From assembly GCF_012848855.1 (NCBI RefSeq), contig NZ_CP051630.1, positions 1,901,501 through 1,965,500 on the forward strand: a DNA stretch of 64,000 nucleotides, given 5' to 3'. Below the pieces are notes generated by a model. It did no database searches and had not been told where the DNA came from. It was given only the letters and a program-made list of their open reading frames with translations. The translations under genes and the position numbers were made by a program. Of the stretch, positions 60,038 to 64,000 are shown one piece after another (within the stretch, counting starts at the first letter, position 1; every line of letters begins with the position of its first letter). This DNA is from Pyruvatibacter mobilis. GTDB taxonomy: Bacteria; Pseudomonadota; Alphaproteobacteria; CGMCC-115125.

Positions 60038-60654
60038 CGGATTTACCTCATCCACCCCGCGTCCGGGAGGGCCGGTGCCTTGGCACAAGGCGGCACATCC
60101 CCCGGATGCCGGCCTGCCCCAAGCGGGCAGGCGCGATTGTCTCTCAAAAGGTCACGTCCACGCCCGGCAGATCCCCGCCGGCCGGGCATGAAGGTGGCCC
60201 ATCCGCGGCCACTCTGGCGGATCAGGGTTAAGGAAGCTGAAATGTGACGGGCATTTGAAGCAAAAGCCCCTGTGGAATCGGCATTTCGTGCAAACCGCGA
60301 CGCGCAAAAACCGGCACGCGCAATGCGCTGCCGCATTGCATGAAAGGCGGCATCGGCCTAGTGTTGGGCATGCTGGTTGCAGCGCCGACGACGTGCCCTT
60401 CGCGGGCGCCTCGATTTGGCACATTTTCGTCAGAATCGCTGCTTAGGGCCATTTGCCTGCAGCTCTGGCGGAGCTGGACCTGACGAGCAGAGACATGACG
60501 ATCGGGGAACCGGAAGGCTTCGGCTCCCCTGAATTGGGCCCACACTGACAGCGCGGGACGCGCAGGCGCTGAAAGTAGGGTTCCCTTGGTAAATGATTTC
60601 CTAAGCCTGCCTGCCGGGAGAGAGGCAGCCGGGCTTATTCGGGGGGCGACACGC
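60038..60654. other. Gene-poor stretch of 617 bases
   Basis: No gene is supported here. Hairpins: GCAATGCG-CTGC-CGCATTGC at 60320-60339 (eight base pairs), and a partly mismatched GGGGAACCGGAA...CTCCCC at 60504-60529. It must hold the promoters of the divergent kinase and lipoprotein genes. A non-coding RNA could fit in 60240-60560, but I see no recognised family. Short frames here are shadows without ribosome-binding sites. Confidence 0.55.
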
Positions 60655-61734
60655 ATGGCCGACACCTTCATTTCTTCCGGCACTTCTTCCTGCTTTGGCC
60701 TGAAGCGGGTTGCGGCTGCATCCGGCCTGGTTCTGGCCGGTCTGGCCCTTGCCGGCTGCATGACCACGGGCAGCACGCCCACCACCACCGCCTCTATCCA
60801 GCCGCAGGCGCCGGTTGCACCGGCAGCCTCCATCGCGCCCTACCAAGTGGCCAATGCGCCGGTGGTGCAGTCGGACGGCATGATTGTGCCGGTGCCGCGC
60901 GCCAAGCCGTTCATTGCCCCGCAGGCCGGTGCCAAGGCGCAGCCGAAGATCACCTCCGCCAATGCCGATCTCGCAGGCAAGGCCGCGGCCTACCGCGCCT
61001 TTGACGCCGCGATCGACGATCTGGCCAACCGCAAGTTCAAGTCGCCGCGCGATGTGCGCGCCGCCCTTGATACGCTGCGTCCCCACAATACCGAGTTCCT
61101 GGCCGAAGGCTGGATCGCCAACAGCGCCTATCTTGCTGCCGCGCAGCCGGAATTCGCTGCCGCCGTGAAGTCCGCCGTCGAGCGCGAGGGCAAGGACGCG
61201 GTGCTGAGCAAGCTCAAGTCCGGCTCCGGCGTATGGATGTTCTCCGGCTCCCAGAAGGCGCGCTCCGCCGTGGTCGCCGAGGCATCGGTCACCTACAAGA
61301 AGCTCACCAATCTGGGCCAGCGCTTCCTCACGACCGCCGTGGAATTCCAGCGCACGCGCTGGGGCAAATATGAAGCCCCGGCTCCGTTCTCCGTCGCGCC
61401 GCAATACGCCGCCAATGATGTGGCGGGTTCCGGGTTCGGTAACGTGCTGGCCGAGCTGGCCGGCGTGACCGAGGCCCATGCGGCCGTGCCGGTGATGCAG
61501 CGCATCCTGTCGATCGCCGGTCACATCGCAATCGAGGAAGACGAGCGCACCTCTGCAGCCAAGCTCACCTCGAACCGTGACCTGACGCGCTGCACGCGTT
61601 TCTCGCGCCTCAACCTCAACCAGTGCCTCGCCGCCGCGCACTTCCCCTCCGAGGAAGCCTATTGCACCGGCAAGCACGCGGTGAACGAGATCGCCTATTG
61701 CTGGGCAGAATATCTGCCGGACGCCGCCCGCTAA
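60655..61734 (+). CDS. Unrecognised lipoprotein with C-terminal cysteine motif
   Basis: A 359-residue protein started at the ATG at 60655. The lipobox LALAGC ends a signal peptide at about residue 36, followed by a Thr/Pro/Ala-rich linker (to about 90). The rest is helical with a conserved-looking cysteine-containing C-terminus (TRCTRFSRLNLNQCLAAAHFPSEEAYCTGKHAVNEIAYCW). I cannot assign a family. Predicted to be anchored in the outer or inner membrane facing the periplasm. A clean terminator follows. Sensor kinases lie on both sides. Confidence 0.7.
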   Translation: MADTFISSGTSSCFGLKRVAAASGLVLAGLALAGCMTTGSTPTTTASIQPQAPVAPAASIAPYQVANAPVVQSDGMIVPVPRAKPFIAPQAGAKAQPKITSANADLAGKAAAYRAFDAAIDDLANRKFKSPRDVRAALDTLRPHNTEFLAEGWIANSAYLAAAQPEFAAAVKSAVEREGKDAVLSKLKSGSGVWMFSGSQKARSAVVAEASVTYKKLTNLGQRFLTTAVEFQRTRWGKYEAPAPFSVAPQYAANDVAGSGFGNVLAELAGVTEAHAAVPVMQRILSIAGHIAIEEDERTSAAKLTSNRDLTRCTRFSRLNLNQCLAAAHFPSEEAYCTGKHAVNEIAYCWAEYLPDAAR

Positions 61735-61783
61735 GGCCGGACGGTCAGACAAATTGCCGGGATTTCACGTCCCGGCCCGAATG

Positions 61784-61814
61784 AGGCGGTGTCAGGTTCT
61801 GACACCGCCTTTTT
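61784..61814 (+). terminator. Rho-independent terminator after the lipoprotein gene
   Basis: A perfect 12-base-pair stem, AGGCGGTGTCAG (61784-61795) with its complement at 61799-61810, three-base loop, then a T-run (TTTTT). It lies 50 bases past the lipoprotein stop on the plus strand and makes that gene a single transcription unit. Confidence 0.95.
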
Positions 61815-61979
61815 CGTGGATACCTGCCGATCATCCATGATGCGTCGGCTTACCTGCACCGGGACGGGACGGTTGGCACGGGCAAACCCCGAAACAACAA
61901 CGATTTCATAACCCTATCCTGTCAGCTTTGGGGCCCATGTGTATTGGGGCATGTGGTCCGGGGTCAGGTGAGGCAGAAG

Positions 61980-63644
61980 ATGCCAGTGGGGACGCGCGAG
62001 GGAACTGACGCGCTCATTGCAGGACTGGACAGTCTTCGGGTCGGCATCATCGTCTTCAATGGCGATGACCGGCTTACCTACAGCAATGCCCATTTCCGCT
62101 ATATTTTCCGCACCTTCGATGACCTTGACGCCATTGTGGGCCTCACCTTCGAGGACATTCTGCGGCGCCTTCTGAGTGAAGGCGAAATCGCCGGCACGCG
62201 CGCCATCAACGACCCCGAGGGCTGGATCGCCGACACGCTGGCCTTTCATCGATCCCGCGACTGGACGCCGCGTATCGAGCGGCTGTCGGATGGCCGTTGG
62301 ATGGAAGTGAAGTCGCGGCCCCTGGATGATGGCGGCGCCATCGTTCACTGGAATGACGTGACCTCGCTGATGCGGGTTCAGATGCGCTTTGAAGCCGCCA
62401 TCGAAAGCACCGCCGACGGCTTTGCCGTATGGGATCAGGCTGACCGGCTGGTGCTGCACAACCGTGTCTTTGCCCGGCTGCACCGGGCGGCCGGTGACCA
62501 GCTCGAGCCGGGCATCACTTTCCGTGACTTCATGACCCGCACATCGGAGTCGGACGTGTTCCATACCGGCGGCGACGCCGCCCAGTGGCTGGACCGGCGG
62601 ATGGAAAAGCATGCCCTGCCGGTGGGCCAGAGCACGCTGCGCCATGTGGATGGCCGCTGGTTCCTGATGCGCGACCGGCATACGCGCGAGGGCGGCCGCG
62701 TCACCGTCTATACCGACATCACCGAATTGAAGGAGCGCGAACGCCAGCTCATCGAGCGCGGGCGGACGCTGCAATCCACCGTTCACGAGCTGGAGATGAA
62801 CCGCGCCATGCTGGAAAACCAGGCATCGAGCCTCGTGGATGTGGCCGAGAAGCTGGATTACGAAAAAGAAGCCGCCGAGCGGGCGAATGAGAGCAAGACC
62901 TCGTTCCTGCGCAATATGAGCCATGAGCTGCGCACGCCGCTCAATTCCATCATCGGCTTTTCAGAGGTGCTGGAGCAGGAGCTGTTCGGCCGGCTGGGCA
63001 ATGAGCGCTATCTCGATTACGCGAAGATGATCCACACGTCCGGGGATCACCTGCTGACGCTGATCAACCAGATCCTTGACCTGTCTAAGATCGAGGCCGG
63101 GCGCTACGAGCTGGTGCATCGCCACTTTGATCTGCGGGAGGTGATCGAGGACTGCACGGACATCCTTTCCACCCAGGCACGCGCCGGGAACATCTCCATC
63201 GACCTTTCCCTCCCCGACGAGGAACTGGAGATCGAGGCCGATCACACGGCGATCCGCCAGTCTGTTCTCAATCTCATGTCCAACGCCATCAAGTTCACCA
63301 CCGAAGGCGGCTCCGTGACGGTGCGGCTGGAGCAGGAAGACGAGATGGCGCGCATCACGGTGGCGGATACGGGCATCGGCATTGCGCCCAACGACATCAA
63401 GCGCGTGCTCATTCCCTTCGAGCAGGTGGAATCCTCCATGTCCGTCGGCGCGCAGGGGACCGGCCTCGGCCTGCCGATCGTCAAGTCGCTCGTGCAGTTG
63501 CATGGCGGCCAGCTCAACCTGGCGAGCACCCTGGGCAAGGGCACCACGGTGACCATCTGGCTGCCCATCGAGGCCTGCGACGTCCCCGAAGCGGGGATGG
63601 TGGGCCAGCGGCCCTTCGGCCTGATCGCGTCGCCCAAGGGGTAA
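61980..63644 (+). CDS. Soluble PAS-domain sensor histidine kinase (PleC/PdhS-like)
   Basis: A 554-residue kinase started at the ATG at 61980, behind AGGTGAGGCAG. Two PAS-type domains (about 15-125 and 130-250), a coiled coil (255-310) and a HisKA box NMSHELRTPLNSIIGFSEVLEQELFG precede an HATPase domain (NLMSNAIKF, DTGIGI, GTGLGLP). No transmembrane segment. The H-box surroundings match PleC/DivJ/PdhS kinases, like the gene at 58340. No regulator gene adjoins it, so the partner is remote. Confidence 0.92.
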   Translation: MPVGTREGTDALIAGLDSLRVGIIVFNGDDRLTYSNAHFRYIFRTFDDLDAIVGLTFEDILRRLLSEGEIAGTRAINDPEGWIADTLAFHRSRDWTPRIERLSDGRWMEVKSRPLDDGGAIVHWNDVTSLMRVQMRFEAAIESTADGFAVWDQADRLVLHNRVFARLHRAAGDQLEPGITFRDFMTRTSESDVFHTGGDAAQWLDRRMEKHALPVGQSTLRHVDGRWFLMRDRHTREGGRVTVYTDITELKERERQLIERGRTLQSTVHELEMNRAMLENQASSLVDVAEKLDYEKEAAERANESKTSFLRNMSHELRTPLNSIIGFSEVLEQELFGRLGNERYLDYAKMIHTSGDHLLTLINQILDLSKIEAGRYELVHRHFDLREVIEDCTDILSTQARAGNISIDLSLPDEELEIEADHTAIRQSVLNLMSNAIKFTTEGGSVTVRLEQEDEMARITVADTGIGIAPNDIKRVLIPFEQVESSMSVGAQGTGLGLPIVKSLVQLHGGQLNLASTLGKGTTVTIWLPIEACDVPEAGMVGQRPFGLIASPKG

Positions 63645-63778
63645 TGGCGCGGCACACGACCGTCTTCGGGGATTATCGATCCCTGCCCGCCTGTGCGACA
63701 CTTTGTTTCCTGCAGCGACTCACCTGTGCCCCGGCTACCGGCACCTTGTGACCGCCCCTCCTACACGGCAGACCGACC

Positions 63779-64000
63779 ATGGCATCCGGAAAGTCCGGCT
63801 CCGATACCGATACCGGGAAAGACGCTCCCAACTGGCGGGACCTGTTTGCGGTCTGGCAGACGAACGGCTTTGCCCTGGCCGATATACCGGCCGACGCGGA
63901 TATCGACGGGGAAGCCTATGAAGAGCACCTGATCGCCCTGCAGGACCGCATTCGCGAGCTGCAGCTTGCCTTTCTCTATAACCGCCTCAAGGGCGTGATC
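63779..64000 (+). CDS. Probable PPK2-family polyphosphate kinase, truncated by the window edge
   Basis: The first 74 codons of a gene that runs off the window. After an Asp/Ser-rich start (ASGKSGSDTDTGKDAPNW) it reads EEHLIALQDRIRELQLAFLYNRLKGVI, the helix that precedes the Walker A-like EGxDAAGKGG motif in PPK2 enzymes. PPK2 phosphorylates nucleotides with polyphosphate, or the reverse. The diagnostic Walker motif would lie just beyond the edge, so this is a tentative call. Confidence 0.55.
   Translation, partial: MASGKSGSDTDTGKDAPNWRDLFAVWQTNGFALADIPADADIDGEAYEEHLIALQDRIRELQLAFLYNRLKGVI

Noticed and set aside
1-64000. CRISPR array, insertion sequence or rRNA operon
   Set aside because: No regularly spaced repeats, no transposase-like frame with terminal inverted repeats and no rRNA sequence were seen.

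Overview
The window is dense, GC-rich DNA with no rRNA, CRISPR array or insertion sequence, and no convincing tRNA. Gene content points to an alphaproteobacterium: a cycH/ccmI-ccmE-ccmF-ccmH cytochrome c maturation cluster, gene-transfer-agent (GTA) genes, DUF1491, DUF2336 and DUF2849 proteins, PleC/DivJ-like sensor kinases and a 17 kDa surface-antigen lipoprotein. Many acyl-CoA genes and a phasin suggest a lipid-using Rhizobiales/Parvibaculum-like organism, but the exact lineage cannot be read from the sequence.

Layout. 0.07-11.7 kb: DUF3137/LemA pair, a fumarylacetoacetate-hydrolase-family enzyme, an OmpR-type two-component pair, an alpha/beta hydrolase-OsmC fusion and the ccm cluster, which is interrupted by a chitosanase-like gene and lacks ccmG. 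11.9-18.8 kb: periplasmic penicillin-acylase-type Ntn hydrolase, two CaiB/BaiF CoA-transferases, a D-cysteine-desulfhydrase-type PLP enzyme and an enoyl-CoA hydratase. 18.9-25.2 kb: an unrecognised 474-residue protein divergent from a YihY membrane protein, the surface antigen, and a PepSY-regulator-kinase operon. 25.3-29.9 kb: a compact lipid-catabolism operon with a nitroreductase, two acyl-CoA dehydrogenases that look like the two halves of a heteromer, and two SDR dehydrogenases.

30.0-39.3 kb is the most unusual part. On the minus strand it carries small terminase, large terminase, a GAF histidine kinase, the giant GTA tail-fibre/hub protein (gp15), a DUF2793 protein, a GTA-type 3TM holin and a SleB-like lysin. 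The portal, protease, capsid, head-tail and tail genes (GTA genes 3 to 14) are absent. The kinase sits exactly where they should be, and gp15 has lost its original start: homologous codons continue in frame upstream and are cut off at the 3' end of the kinase. The lysin seems to have lost its catalytic Glu. This is either a decaying GTA or a remodelled remnant.

39.3-46.4 kb: YcgN-like Fe/Zn-cluster protein, a class A penicillin-binding protein, a DUF1214/DUF1254 pair and a nitrate/sulfonate/taurine-type ABC importer. 46.5-49.1 kb: assimilatory sulfite reductase with DUF2849 and DUF934 partners but no cysH. 49.1-57.4 kb: PqiA-like protein, a phasin with a basic histone-like tail behind a promoter with three helically phased inverted repeats, D-amino-acid dehydrogenase divergent from a class III aminotransferase, chromate transporter, DUF2336 protein and MscS channel. 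57.6-64.0 kb: two small conserved proteins, two PAS sensor kinases flanking an unrecognised lipoprotein, and the first 74 codons of a probable PPK2-family polyphosphate kinase that runs off the window.

Starts were adjusted where an internal codon had a good ribosome-binding site and matched the usual family length. All functional calls come from reading the sequence; no database search was run.
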